A stretch of DNA of 64,000 bases from Paractinoplanes maris (GTDB lineage Bacteria; Actinomycetota; Actinomycetes; Mycobacteriales; Micromonosporaceae), in the NCBI RefSeq assembly GCF_023544465.1, contig NZ_JALPVL010000002.1, forward strand, positions 248,001 to 312,000, written 5' to 3'. Made by a program: the position numbers and the translations under genes. Numbering within the stretch: position 1 is the first letter of the stretch; every line of letters starts with the position of its first letter. Below the pieces are notes generated by a model that saw only the letters and a list, made by a program, of their open reading frames with translations, made no database searches and was not told the DNA's origin. This document shows positions 8,165 through 16,827 of this stretch, piece after piece.

Positions 8165-10312
8165 ATGAGCTACTCAGTCCACACCTCCATCGTCGGTCAG
8201 CGGCGGCCGGCGCCGGCTTCCGGAGGCGACACCGCCCCGCGTCCGGCCGGGGCACCGCACCTCGGGTTCCGGCCCGACATCGAGGGGCTGCGGGCCATCG
8301 CGGTGGTTCTGGTGGTGCTCAGCCACGCCGGGATCAACCGGCTCGCCGGCGGTTACGTCGGGGTGGACGTCTTCTTCGTGATCTCCGGCTTCCTGATCAC
8401 GACGCTGCTGATCAAAGAACTCGACCGGACGGACACGATCTCGCTGCGCGGGTTCTATGCCCGGCGCGCGATCCGGCTGCTGCCGGTGTCGACCGTGGTG
8501 CTGGTCACGACCGTGGTGGCGGCCTGGTTCTGGCTGCCCGCGACCCGGTTCGCCTCGATCGCGTCGGACGCGCTGTTCAGCACGTTCTACGGGATCAACT
8601 GGCGGCTCGCCTACGAGGGCACCGACTATCTCAACGCGACCGCGGCGCCCTCACCGTTGCAGCATCTGTGGTCGCTGGCCGTCGAGGAGCAGTTCTATCT
8701 GGTCTGGCCGCTGCTGCTGCTCGCCTTCTGGTCACGCCGCCGGGTGCTGGTCGCGTTGAGCGTCCTGGTCGTGGTGTCGCTGGCGGTCAGCGTGCAGCAG
8801 ACCGCGGCCGCGGCACCGTGGGCCTACTTCGGATCGCACACGCGCGCGTGGGAGCTGGGCATCGGTGCGCTGGTGGCGGTGGCCGGGGGCCATCTCCGCC
8901 GTACGCCCCGAGGTCCGGCCGCCCTGCTGACCTGGGGCGGGCTGCTGGCCGTACTGGTCGCGGCGGTGACCTTCGACAAGTCGACGCCGTTCCCCGGCTA
9001 CGCCGCCCTGCTGCCCGTGCTCGGCACCGCCGCGGTGATCGCCGGCGGCACCTCGGCCGGCGGCTGGGGCGCGGGCCGGCTGATCGGCACCGGGCCGTTC
9101 CGGTTCGTCGGCAAGCTCTCCTACGGCTGGTACCTGTGGCACTGGCCGGTGCTGATGATCTGGCCCCTGGCTCTCGGACGTGAGCCGGGCGTCAAGGCCA
9201 ACCTGGCCTTCGCGGCCGCCGCGCTCGGCCTGGCCTGGATCACCTATCACCTGGTCGAGAACCCGGTGCGGACCCGGGCGTGGCTGCGCCGGCGGGCCCG
9301 TCGCGGGGTGGCTCTCGGTCTGGTCCTGTCGATCTCGGCCGCCGTGCTCGCCCTGATCGCCGGGCAGTTCACGCCGGCCCTGCCGACCGGGCCGGCGGCC
9401 CCCGACGTACGGGCCGAGATCGCCGCCGCGGCCGACCCGCAGGCCCGGCTCACCCAGCTGATCACCGGCTCGCTGGGCGGCCGGAAGCTCCCGGCCAACC
9501 TCACCCCGGAGCTGTCCGGCACGCGACCGAGCCCGCGGATCTACCGCGACCAGTGCCACCTCAACTACACGCAGGCACGGCCGGAGCGGGCCTGCGTCTA
9601 CGGCGACCCCGACGGCACCCGGACCATGTATCTGATCGGCGACTCACATGCCGCGCACTGGTTCCCGGCGGTCGACGCCGCCGCCCGCGACCACGGCTGG
9701 CGACTGGTCGCGCTGACCAAGGCGGCCTGCCAGATGCCGCAGGTGCTGGTCTACAACGAGGTGCTCAAACGGCCGTACACCGAATGCGTGGCCTGGCGGG
9801 ACCAGGTGGTGCGACGGGTCGTGCGGGACCGGCCCGACCTGGTCGTGATGGCCTCCAACGACCTCGACAACGGCGGCCTGATCGGCGCCGACGGCCAGAT
9901 CGTGGCCCGGGCGGGGGCCCAGGACGACCCCCTGTGGGTGCGGGCCTGGCAGCAGACCTGGCACCGGATGTCCGGCATCCCGATGGTGCTGCTGCAGGAC
10001 ACCCCGCTACCCAAGGGCGACGCGCCGGAGTGCGCGGCGGTGAACGCGCGGCGGCTGGCGAAGTGTGACCGGCCGGTCGTCCGGGCGATCAGCGAGCGGG
10101 GCCGGCGCGATCTGATCGCGGACGCGGCCCGGGCGTCGGGTCTGCGGGTGATCGACCCGACGCCGTGGCTCTGCGGCGGCGGCAAGTGCCCGATCATCAT
10201 CGGCAACACGCTGGTCTACAAGGACAACAGCCACCTGACCGTCGCCTACGCCCAGGCGATCGCCCCGGTGGTCGAGCGGGCTCTCTTTCCCCGATCGGGC
10301 ACCAAGCGCTAG
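8165..10312 (+). CDS. OafA/YrhL-type membrane O-acyltransferase with SGNH domain
   Basis: The 715-residue protein starts at ATG 8165 after a GGAG site. Residues 35-380 form the acyltransferase-3 membrane domain: the catalytic histidine lies in VVLSHAG, and about ten hydrophobic helices follow. Residues 470-710 form an SGNH domain, with the serine in YLIGDSHAAHW and the terminal Asp-His pair in KDNSHLTV. This fusion acylates cell-surface polysaccharides or peptidoglycan in other bacteria: the membrane part moves the acyl group across the membrane and the SGNH part transfers it. The frame continues far upstream of 8165, but that part is antisense to other genes and is rejected. Confidence 0.93.
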   Translation: MSYSVHTSIVGQRRPAPASGGDTAPRPAGAPHLGFRPDIEGLRAIAVVLVVLSHAGINRLAGGYVGVDVFFVISGFLITTLLIKELDRTDTISLRGFYARRAIRLLPVSTVVLVTTVVAAWFWLPATRFASIASDALFSTFYGINWRLAYEGTDYLNATAAPSPLQHLWSLAVEEQFYLVWPLLLLAFWSRRRVLVALSVLVVVSLAVSVQQTAAAAPWAYFGSHTRAWELGIGALVAVAGGHLRRTPRGPAALLTWGGLLAVLVAAVTFDKSTPFPGYAALLPVLGTAAVIAGGTSAGGWGAGRLIGTGPFRFVGKLSYGWYLWHWPVLMIWPLALGREPGVKANLAFAAAALGLAWITYHLVENPVRTRAWLRRRARRGVALGLVLSISAAVLALIAGQFTPALPTGPAAPDVRAEIAAAADPQARLTQLITGSLGGRKLPANLTPELSGTRPSPRIYRDQCHLNYTQARPERACVYGDPDGTRTMYLIGDSHAAHWFPAVDAAARDHGWRLVALTKAACQMPQVLVYNEVLKRPYTECVAWRDQVVRRVVRDRPDLVVMASNDLDNGGLIGADGQIVARAGAQDDPLWVRAWQQTWHRMSGIPMVLLQDTPLPKGDAPECAAVNARRLAKCDRPVVRAISERGRRDLIADAARASGLRVIDPTPWLCGGGKCPIIIGNTLVYKDNSHLTVAYAQAIAPVVERALFPRSGTKR

Positions 10313-10764
10313 CGCCGCTGCTGGTGGCGGATGACCTGGACGCCGACCGTGACGGCGGCCAGGGCGGCGCCGGGCACGAGCATCCACACCGGCCACGGGT
10401 AGATGCCGCTGTCGGTGCCGACCACGACGAGGGCGTAGACGACCAGGTTGACCACCGCCAGGGCGGCCCAGATGGTCCACAGCACGAGCATCGCGGTGGG
10501 CAGCCGGCGGGCCTGGCGGCGCTGGTCGGCCTCGTGGCGGGCGCGCACCTCGCCGGCGCTCAGACCGGGCCGGGGCAGGTCGGTCAGGAGCATCAGCAGC
10601 TCCTGATAGGTCTTCGACGAATAGGCCAGGCCGACCCGCTCGTCGTACTCGTGCAGCGTCAGCCGGCCCTCGTCGAGCGCCGTTTTCAGCTGGTCGGCCA
10701 CCTTTTGCCGATCCGCGTCGGCGGCGCGCATCGTCTCGATGTCGGCTCGAACATCTTTCGCCAT
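10309..10764 (-). CDS. DUF1707 (SHOCT-like) membrane protein
   Basis: The 151-residue protein starts at ATG 10764 behind AAAGGAG. Residues 12-65 (MRAADADRQKVADQLK onward to YDERVGLAYSS) match the DUF1707 domain found at the N-terminus of many small actinobacterial proteins. Two hydrophobic helices follow at about 95-118 and 122-143. Function is unknown for the family. It converges on the acyltransferase gene and overlaps its stop by 4 bases. Confidence 0.88.
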   Translation of the reverse strand: MAKDVRADIETMRAADADRQKVADQLKTALDEGRLTLHEYDERVGLAYSSKTYQELLMLLTDLPRPGLSAGEVRARHEADQRRQARRLPTAMLVLWTIWAALAVVNLVVYALVVVGTDSGIYPWPVWMLVPGAALAAVTVGVQVIRHQQRR

Positions 10765-10841
10765 CGGACGCTCCTTTACGCACCCCCGTCGGTCGGGTCA
10801 GGCTATCCGAGCGGCAGCACGGATCGGCAGGGGGGAAAACC

Positions 10842-11489
10842 ATGAGACTGCGTCTCGAGACCGGGCAGCACGGGTACGGCGAAGTGGTGGCCCGGCATCG
10901 GGCGGCCTACGACGAAGCGGCCGCGGCCGACCGCGACAGCCACGCCAAGGATCACTGGAAGCTCGACGAGCGCGACGCGTTCCTCGACCGGTTGCGGGCG
11001 GCCGGCGCCCGTACGCTGCTCGACATCGGCTGCGGCACCGGGCAGGACAGCCTGTTCTTCCAGCAGGAGGGGCTCGCGGTGACCGCGGTCGACCTCTCCC
11101 CCGCGATGGTCGAGCGGGCCCGCGCCAAGGGAGTCGAGGCTTCCGTACGCGATGTGCTCGATCTCGGTTTTGCCCGGTCGTCGTTCGACGCGGTCTACTC
11201 ACTCAACACGTTGCTGCACGTCCCCAACGGGGATCTCAGTGCCGCGCTGGTGGCGATCCGGACCGTCATGGCCCCGGGCGGCTTGTTCTATCTCGGCGTC
11301 TACGGCGGCGAGGACGAGGAAGGCGTCGCGCCCGAGGACGTGCACGTGCCGGCCCGATTCTTCTCGTTCCGATCGGACCGGCAGGTGCTGCGATTCGTCG
11401 AGCCGATCTTCGAGGTGCTCGACTTCCACGTCTACGACAACCGGGCCGGCCTGCACTTCCAGTCGCTGACCCTGGTCAAGCCGGTCTGA
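10842..11489 (+). CDS. Class I SAM-dependent methyltransferase
   Basis: The 215-residue protein carries motif I LDIGCGTGQDSLFF near residue 62, the acidic ribose-binding strand end VTAVDLSP near 85, and a motif around SLNTLLHVPNGDL. This is the Rossmann-fold methyltransferase-11/25 group acting on small molecules or proteins. No substrate can be named. It starts at ATG 10842 after GGGGG, 77 bases from the divergent DUF1707 gene. Its stop codon abuts that of the convergent MFS gene. Confidence 0.9.
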   Translation: MRLRLETGQHGYGEVVARHRAAYDEAAAADRDSHAKDHWKLDERDAFLDRLRAAGARTLLDIGCGTGQDSLFFQQEGLAVTAVDLSPAMVERARAKGVEASVRDVLDLGFARSSFDAVYSLNTLLHVPNGDLSAALVAIRTVMAPGGLFYLGVYGGEDEEGVAPEDVHVPARFFSFRSDRQVLRFVEPIFEVLDFHVYDNRAGLHFQSLTLVKPV

Positions 11490-11499
11490 TCAGACCGGC
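11480..11499. terminator. Perfect 20-bp palindrome holding two convergent stop codons
   Basis: GCCGGTCTGATCAGACCGGC is a perfect palindrome. It contains the TGA of the plus-strand methyltransferase (11487-11489) directly followed by the TGA of the minus-strand MFS gene (11490-11492). Folded as RNA it gives about 8 pairs with a 4-base loop in either direction, so it can work as a very compact bidirectional terminator. Confidence 0.6.
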
Positions 11500-12749
11500 T
11501 CGGCGGCCAGGGCCTCGCGCAGGCGGTCGGTGGCGCGCTGGTCGGCCCGGGCGATCGAGCCGTGCGGCACGGCGGCCACGAGCGCGGCCACCATCAGCAC
11601 GGCCGCCGCGAAGGCGAACGCCCACCCCAGCCCGCCCGGCTGGTCGACGATCGCGCCCGCCACCGCACCGCCGGCGGCGCTGCCGGCCACCGAGACGGTC
11701 ACGATCCAGGTGTACGCCTCGTTCAGCATCGCGGCCGGCGCCAGGCGACCGACCAGGTTGGTCTCGACGGTCAGCGCCGGGGCGATCGTCGCGCCGCCCA
11801 GCACCAGGGCCACGCCCAGCCAGAGCGGGCTCGGCATGAAGGCGAGCACCAGGAAGCTCAGCGAGACGGCGCCCAGCAGCCAGGCGAACTGCCGCGGCAA
11901 CGCCATCGCGGGCCGCCGGGTGCCGAACCAGATGCCGCTGATCGCGCTGCCGACGCCCCAGATGCCCAGGAGCAGGCCACCCAGACCATCACCGCCGCCG
12001 TGCTGGTTCGCGTAGGCCGGGACGATGACGCCGGCCGCACCGAACGCGATGCCGAGCGCGATCACGCAGATCAGCAGCGCCGGGAAGCCGGACACCTTCA
12101 GCGGGCCCAGGCCGCGGGCCGCCGCCTCCCGCTCGTGGCGCCGGTGGCGCCGCATGACCGGCAGCCGCGAGATCCACAGTGTCCCCGCGAACGTGGCCAC
12201 GGCCGAGCCCAGCAGGGCCACCGCCGGGCTGGTGAGGACCACGAAGCCGGCCACCAGGATCGGGCCGAGCACGAAGACCAGTTCGAACAGCGACGTCTCG
12301 GCCGCGATGGCCGCGCCCCGCAGGTGGTGCTGCCCGCTGCCGGGCTCGGTCATGTCGGTCCAGGCGCGCCGGATCGCCGCGGTCAGCGGCGGATAGGTGG
12401 CCCCGGCGATCGCCGCCGCAATAAAGATCCACTGTCGCTGACCGGTCAGCACGAGAGCGGTCAGCGCGAGCGGGTGCAACACGGCGGTGGTGGTCAGGAT
12501 CGGCGCGGGCCCGATGCGGTCGGCCAGGCGGCCGGCGATCGGGCTGATCGCCGCACCCGCGAGGGCATAGATGCCGCCGGCCAGCCCGCCCACGGCGTAA
12601 CTGCCGGTGGCCTGCTCGACGAGGAGCAGAAGAGCGAGCGGTGTCATGCCGATACCGAGGCGGGCCAGGATCCCGACGCTGAGCAAAACCCGCCCGCCCG
12701 GCAGATGCCAAACGCCCAGGTACTGACGCAACGCGGTCACTGTGCTCAT
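11490..12749 (-). CDS. Major facilitator superfamily exporter
   Basis: The 419-residue protein has about 12 hydrophobic helices and the MFS loop motif [11 protein letters not shown] near residue 75, with a second half beginning near residue 215. It resembles drug-efflux type MFS carriers of actinobacteria; the substrate is unknown. The AGGAGG site immediately touches ATG 12749, giving no spacer. GTG 12740 is 9 bases from the same site and may be the true start (416 residues). It converges with the methyltransferase gene. Confidence 0.88.
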   Translation of the reverse strand: MSTVTALRQYLGVWHLPGGRVLLSVGILARLGIGMTPLALLLLVEQATGSYAVGGLAGGIYALAGAAISPIAGRLADRIGPAPILTTTAVLHPLALTALVLTGQRQWIFIAAAIAGATYPPLTAAIRRAWTDMTEPGSGQHHLRGAAIAAETSLFELVFVLGPILVAGFVVLTSPAVALLGSAVATFAGTLWISRLPVMRRHRRHEREAAARGLGPLKVSGFPALLICVIALGIAFGAAGVIVPAYANQHGGGDGLGGLLLGIWGVGSAISGIWFGTRRPAMALPRQFAWLLGAVSLSFLVLAFMPSPLWLGVALVLGGATIAPALTVETNLVGRLAPAAMLNEAYTWIVTVSVAGSAAGGAVAGAIVDQPGGLGWAFAFAAAVLMVAALVAAVPHGSIARADQRATDRLREALAAEPV

Positions 12750-12843
12750 CCTCCTCGTAACGACCCGATCGGCCTTCGGACCTTAACGTCGCAGACCTGC
12801 GCAACACATCCGCAATACGAGTGGTGGTGTCCGGAAACACAGG

Positions 12844-12874
12844 AGGGCCGCCCCCCGGGAACGGGGACGGCCCT
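12844..12874 (-). terminator. Terminator hairpin behind htpX
   Basis: AGGGCCG (12844-12850) pairs with CGGCCCT (12868-12874), and the inner CCCC pairs with GGGG, with one bulged A. It lies 15 bases beyond the htpX stop codon on the minus strand and upstream of the MFS gene. Confidence 0.65.
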
Positions 12875-12888
12875 CGGAAAAGGTTCGG

Positions 12889-13761
12889 TCAGCGGGCGAA
12901 GTGGACGGCGCCGGCCTGCTGGCGCAAGCGGGCGACGCGCTCCTCCATCGGCGGGTGGGTGGAGAACAGCTTCGTGACGCCGCCGGCCCGGAACGGGTTG
13001 GCGATCATCAGGTGGGCCGCACTGGTCAGCTGGTTGTCGGCCGGCAGCGGCATCCGCTGCGCGCCGTACTGGATCTTCTCCAGCGCACTGGCCAGGGCCA
13101 GCGGGTCACCGGTCAGCGTCGCGCCGTCCGCGTCCGCCTGGAACTCGCGGTTGCGGCTGATCGCCAGCTGGATGATGGTCGCGGCCAGCGGGCCGAGGAT
13201 CAGCATCAGCAGCAGGGCGGCCGGGTTGGGGCTGTCCTCGTCGTCCGAACCACCCAGCGGCAGGAAGATCGCCAGGTGGGCTAGGCTCGTGATGATGCCG
13301 GCCAGGGCGCCGGCCACGCTCGAGATCAGGATGTCGCGGTTGTAGACGTGCGACAGCTCGTGCCCGATCACGGCGCGCAGCTCGCGCTGGTCGAGCAGCT
13401 GGGTGATGCCGGTCGTCACGGCGACGGCGGCATGCTCCGGGTTGCGCCCGGTGGCGAACGCGTTGGGCTGCATGGTCGGCGAGACGTAGAGCCGGGGCAT
13501 CGGCTGCCCGGCGCTGGTCGCCAGCTCCCGCACCGTCTGGTGGAGCCAGGGGGCCTCGGCCTCGCTGACCGGCCGCGCGCGCATCGCCCGCAGGGCCAGC
13601 TTGTCCGAGAAGAAGTAGGTGCCGGCGTTCATCGCCAGCGAGATGAGGACCGCGAACACGAGACCGCCACTGCCACCGAGCCAGTAACCGGCGCCGAGAA
13701 TGACGGCGGTCAGCAGACCCAGCAGAGCGGCCGTCTTGAGGCCGTTGTGATGGCTGTGCAA
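12889..13761 (-). CDS. htpX: Zinc metalloprotease HtpX
   Basis: The 290-residue protein belongs to peptidase family M48, a membrane protease that degrades damaged membrane proteins. TTG 13761 is chosen as the start: AAGGAG lies 6 bases upstream and the product [16 protein letters not shown] matches the usual HtpX N-terminus. Two hydrophobic helices lie at about 8-55. The zinc site HELSH is intact ([13 protein letters not shown]), and the third ligand lies in [10 protein letters not shown]. Two further hydrophobic segments lie between. It is 106 bases downstream of nuoN on the same strand and probably has its own promoter. Confidence 0.93.
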   Translation of the reverse strand: MHSHHNGLKTAALLGLLTAVILGAGYWLGGSGGLVFAVLISLAMNAGTYFFSDKLALRAMRARPVSEAEAPWLHQTVRELATSAGQPMPRLYVSPTMQPNAFATGRNPEHAAVAVTTGITQLLDQRELRAVIGHELSHVYNRDILISSVAGALAGIITSLAHLAIFLPLGGSDDEDSPNPAALLLMLILGPLAATIIQLAISRNREFQADADGATLTGDPLALASALEKIQYGAQRMPLPADNQLTSAAHLMIANPFRAGGVTKLFSTHPPMEERVARLRQQAGAVHFAR

Positions 13762-13867
13762 CAGGAACTCCTTAGCTCTGCGACCCGGTGGGGTCACGCT
13801 TCTAAGGAACGCTTCCGGCCTGCGGTTTCATCCGGTCCGCGCTGTGAGTTCGCTGTGCTCGCCGGTC

Positions 13868-15331
13868 TCAGGACAGGGCGTCGAAGAGGAGCTGCGGAGC
13901 GAAGCCCAGGACCACTGCGGCGGCCGCGGCGGTGATCAAAGCGGCGGCTGTCGGGCGGGTCACCGGGAGGCGGGGGTGCAGGGCCGCCTCCAGCAGAGTG
14001 GGGTCGGCCACCGCGATGCCCACCCGGGGCGGGCCGGCGTAGAGCAGGGCGGCGACCCGGACGTAGTAGGCCAGGGCGATCACGGCGTTGAGGGCCACGA
14101 CCACGGCCAGCCAGGTCTGGCCGCCGTCGATCAGGGCGTCGACGATGGTGACCTTGGCGAAGAGCCCGGCCAGGCCCGGAGGCAGACCGGCCAGGCCGGC
14201 CAGGGCCAGCACCAGGGCCGCGCCCAGCCAGGGGGAACGGCGGGCGGCGCCGCGGTAGGACGCGATGTCGCCGCCGTCGGCGCCGGGTGGGCGCAGGGCC
14301 GCGATGACGCCGAAGGCGATGAACTCCAGCACCACGAAGAAGACGGCGTAGGCGGCGGCTGCCTCCAGGCCGTCCGCGCCCAGGGCCAGCGGGGCCAGGA
14401 TGTAGCCCGCCTGGGCGATCGACGACCAGGCCAGCAGGCGGACCATGCGGGTCTGGCGCAGGGCCACCAGGTTGCCGACGGTCATGGTCACGACGGCCAG
14501 GAAGGCGGTCAGGGTGGCGGCGTCCAGGCGGGTCACGACGGCGGCCAGGGCCAGCACGCCACCCAGCTTGGAGGCCGTGGAGAGGTAGGCCGCCACCGGG
14601 AGCGGGGAGCCCTCGTAGGTCGGTGGGGCCCAGGCGTGCAACGGGACGGCGGCCACCTTGAAGGCCAGGCCGATCACCAGCAGGGCCACCCCCACGGTGG
14701 CCACCGGAGCGGTGACGCCCGCGCCCTCGATCAGGCGGTCGAAGTGCAGGGCGCCGGTGGCGGCGTAGTTGAGGGCCGCACCCAGCAGGGCGATGGCCGT
14801 GGAGATGACGCTGATCAGGAAGAAGGTGACCGAGGCGGAGGCGGCCGAGGTGGTGACCCGCTCGCCCGGGGCGAACCGGCGCAGGCCGACCAGCAGGTAG
14901 AGCGGCAGGGTCAGCGTCTCCAGGCCGACGATCAGCGTGATCAGGTCGCCGGCGTAGGCGACCACGACGCCGCCGGTCATCGAGGCGGCCAGCAGGAAGC
15001 AGAACTCGCCGACCGGAGCCGTGCCCAGGCGCAGCGACGGCACCGAGAGGGCCAGCACGCCCACGGTCAGCGCGGCGAAGACGACCGCGGCGGTGGCGGC
15101 CAGCGGGCTCGGCACCCAGGAGCAGGCACCGCCGTTCGGGTCGCAGAACGTGCCCGCCCGGGAGCCGGTGACGATCGCGCCGGCCACGGTGGCCAGGCCG
15201 CCGACGGCCAGGGCACCGATGGTCACCGCGCGCCGGGCGACCAGCAGGTCGGCCAGCAGGACCAGGACGGCGGTGCCGGCCGCGGCGTAGAGGGGCAGCA
15301 GCGAGAGGTGGTCGACGGCCTGAGCCCTCAC
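13868..15331 (-). CDS. nuoN: NADH-quinone oxidoreductase subunit N
   Basis: The 487-residue protein is one of three antiporter-like subunits of the complex I membrane arm that translocate protons. GTG 15331 is the start, and it overlaps the nuoM stop in a GTGA junction. About 14 helices are visible, with the charged-helix segment YEGSPLPVAAYLSTASKLGG typical of NuoN (lysine at the antiporter site) and the late segment LAGLAGLPPGLAGLFAKVTI. It is the last gene of the cluster; htpX follows after 106 bases. Confidence 0.95.
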   Translation of the reverse strand: MRAQAVDHLSLLPLYAAAGTAVLVLLADLLVARRAVTIGALAVGGLATVAGAIVTGSRAGTFCDPNGGACSWVPSPLAATAAVVFAALTVGVLALSVPSLRLGTAPVGEFCFLLAASMTGGVVVAYAGDLITLIVGLETLTLPLYLLVGLRRFAPGERVTTSAASASVTFFLISVISTAIALLGAALNYAATGALHFDRLIEGAGVTAPVATVGVALLVIGLAFKVAAVPLHAWAPPTYEGSPLPVAAYLSTASKLGGVLALAAVVTRLDAATLTAFLAVVTMTVGNLVALRQTRMVRLLAWSSIAQAGYILAPLALGADGLEAAAAYAVFFVVLEFIAFGVIAALRPPGADGGDIASYRGAARRSPWLGAALVLALAGLAGLPPGLAGLFAKVTIVDALIDGGQTWLAVVVALNAVIALAYYVRVAALLYAGPPRVGIAVADPTLLEAALHPRLPVTRPTAAALITAAAAAVVLGFAPQLLFDALS

Positions 15332-16827
15332 CGGAGTGCCTCCGTCAGAGCTCGTACGGGGGCGCTGGTCGCGGCCAGCACCAGGGCCGGCGCGACGCCC
15401 ACGGCCAGCGTGAGGGCCACGAGCGGCGACCAGGCCAGCCACTCGGGGCCGGCGATGGGAGCGGGCGAGCCGAGATCACGAGCGGGGCCGTGCGTCACCG
15501 TGCGGAGCAGGCGCAGGAAATACGCCGCGGTCAGCGCGCCGCCGATCGCGGCCAGCACGGCCAGCGTCAGCCACAGGCCGCCGCCGCGTTGCACGGCCGC
15601 GACCACCGCGAACGCCTCACCCCAGAAGCCGGCCAGGCCGGGCAGGCCGAGCGAGGCGATGGCGGCGAAGCCCAGCAGGCCGGCCAGCCGGGGTGCGGTC
15701 TCGCGCAGACCGCCCAGCTCGGCCAGCTCACCGGTGTGCGCCCGGTCCTTGATCGCGCCGGCCAGGAAGAACAGCAGGCCGGTGATCAGGCCGTGGGCGA
15801 CGTTGCCGAGCAGCGCCGCCTGCAGGCCGGTCGCGCTGAGCGTGGCGATGCCGAGCAGCACGAAACCCATGTGGCCGACGCTCGAATAGGCGATCAGGCG
15901 CTTGAGCTCGGTCTGGCGCAGGCAGATCAGCGCGCCGGCCAGGATCGCGGCGACGGCCAGGACGCCGAGCAGCGGTGCGGCCCACGCGGCACCCAGCGGC
16001 GCGACGCCGACCCCGACCCGGATCAGGCCGTAGGTGCCCATCTTGAGCAGCACGCCGGCCAGGATCACCGAGCCCACCGTGGGGGCCTGGGTGTGCGCGT
16101 CGGGCAGCCAGGTGTGCAACGGCCAGAGCGGAGCCTTCACGGCGAATGCGATGGCGAACAGGGCGAAGGCCGCGTACTGCGTCGACCGCGGGAGACCGGC
16201 GCCACCGGCCAGCTCGGCGAGGTCGCCGGTGCCCGCCGCGACGGTGACGGTGATGACGCCGAGCAGCAGCAACACCGAGCCGAAAAGCGTGTAGAGCACG
16301 AACTTGCGGGCCGCCCGGCGGCGCTCGGCGCCACCCCAGCCGGCGATCACCGCGTACATCGGCAGCAGCACGACCTCGAAGAACAGGAAGAACAGGATCA
16401 GGTCGAGGGCCAGGAAGGTGCCGAGGATGCCGGCTTCGAGGACCAGCAGCAGGGCGACCAGGGTGCGGCCGGAGCCGCCGGCCGGGACCTTCCAGACCGT
16501 GTACGCGCAGCAGAGCACCGTGAGCAGGCCGGTGAGCGCGACGAGCGGGTAGGAGACGCCGTCGACGCCCAGGTGGAAGTCGAGGCGCAGGGCGGGCACC
16601 CAGGAGACGTCGAGCTCGGCCCACGGGCGTACGGCGAGGGGGTTGGCCGAGTAGGCCGCCCAGGCGTCGTCGTGGGCGAAGGGCAGCGCGACGATGGGGA
16701 CGAGGGCGGCCGCGGCGAAGATCGTGCCGGTGAGGCGGGCGGCGTGGTCGAGCCGGGACGGGAAGAGCGCGATCACTCCGGCGCCCAGGGCGGGCAACAG
16801 GAGGACGGCGAGCAGGGCCACGGTCAT
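15328..16827 (-). CDS. nuoM: NADH-quinone oxidoreductase subunit M
   Basis: The 499-residue antiporter-like subunit starts at ATG 16827, overlapping the nuoL stop by 4 bases (ATGA). Conserved segments include the glutamate-bearing helix FFLFFEVVLLPMYAVIAGWG and the lysine helices in LPDAHTQAPTVGSVILAG, followed by LLKMGTYGLIR. It builds a proton channel of the membrane arm. All signature charged residues that can be seen are present, so it should be functional in proton transfer. Confidence 0.95.
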   Translation of the reverse strand: MTVALLAVLLLPALGAGVIALFPSRLDHAARLTGTIFAAAALVPIVALPFAHDDAWAAYSANPLAVRPWAELDVSWVPALRLDFHLGVDGVSYPLVALTGLLTVLCCAYTVWKVPAGGSGRTLVALLLVLEAGILGTFLALDLILFFLFFEVVLLPMYAVIAGWGGAERRRAARKFVLYTLFGSVLLLLGVITVTVAAGTGDLAELAGGAGLPRSTQYAAFALFAIAFAVKAPLWPLHTWLPDAHTQAPTVGSVILAGVLLKMGTYGLIRVGVGVAPLGAAWAAPLLGVLAVAAILAGALICLRQTELKRLIAYSSVGHMGFVLLGIATLSATGLQAALLGNVAHGLITGLLFFLAGAIKDRAHTGELAELGGLRETAPRLAGLLGFAAIASLGLPGLAGFWGEAFAVVAAVQRGGGLWLTLAVLAAIGGALTAAYFLRLLRTVTHGPARDLGSPAPIAGPEWLAWSPLVALTLAVGVAPALVLAATSAPVRALTEALR

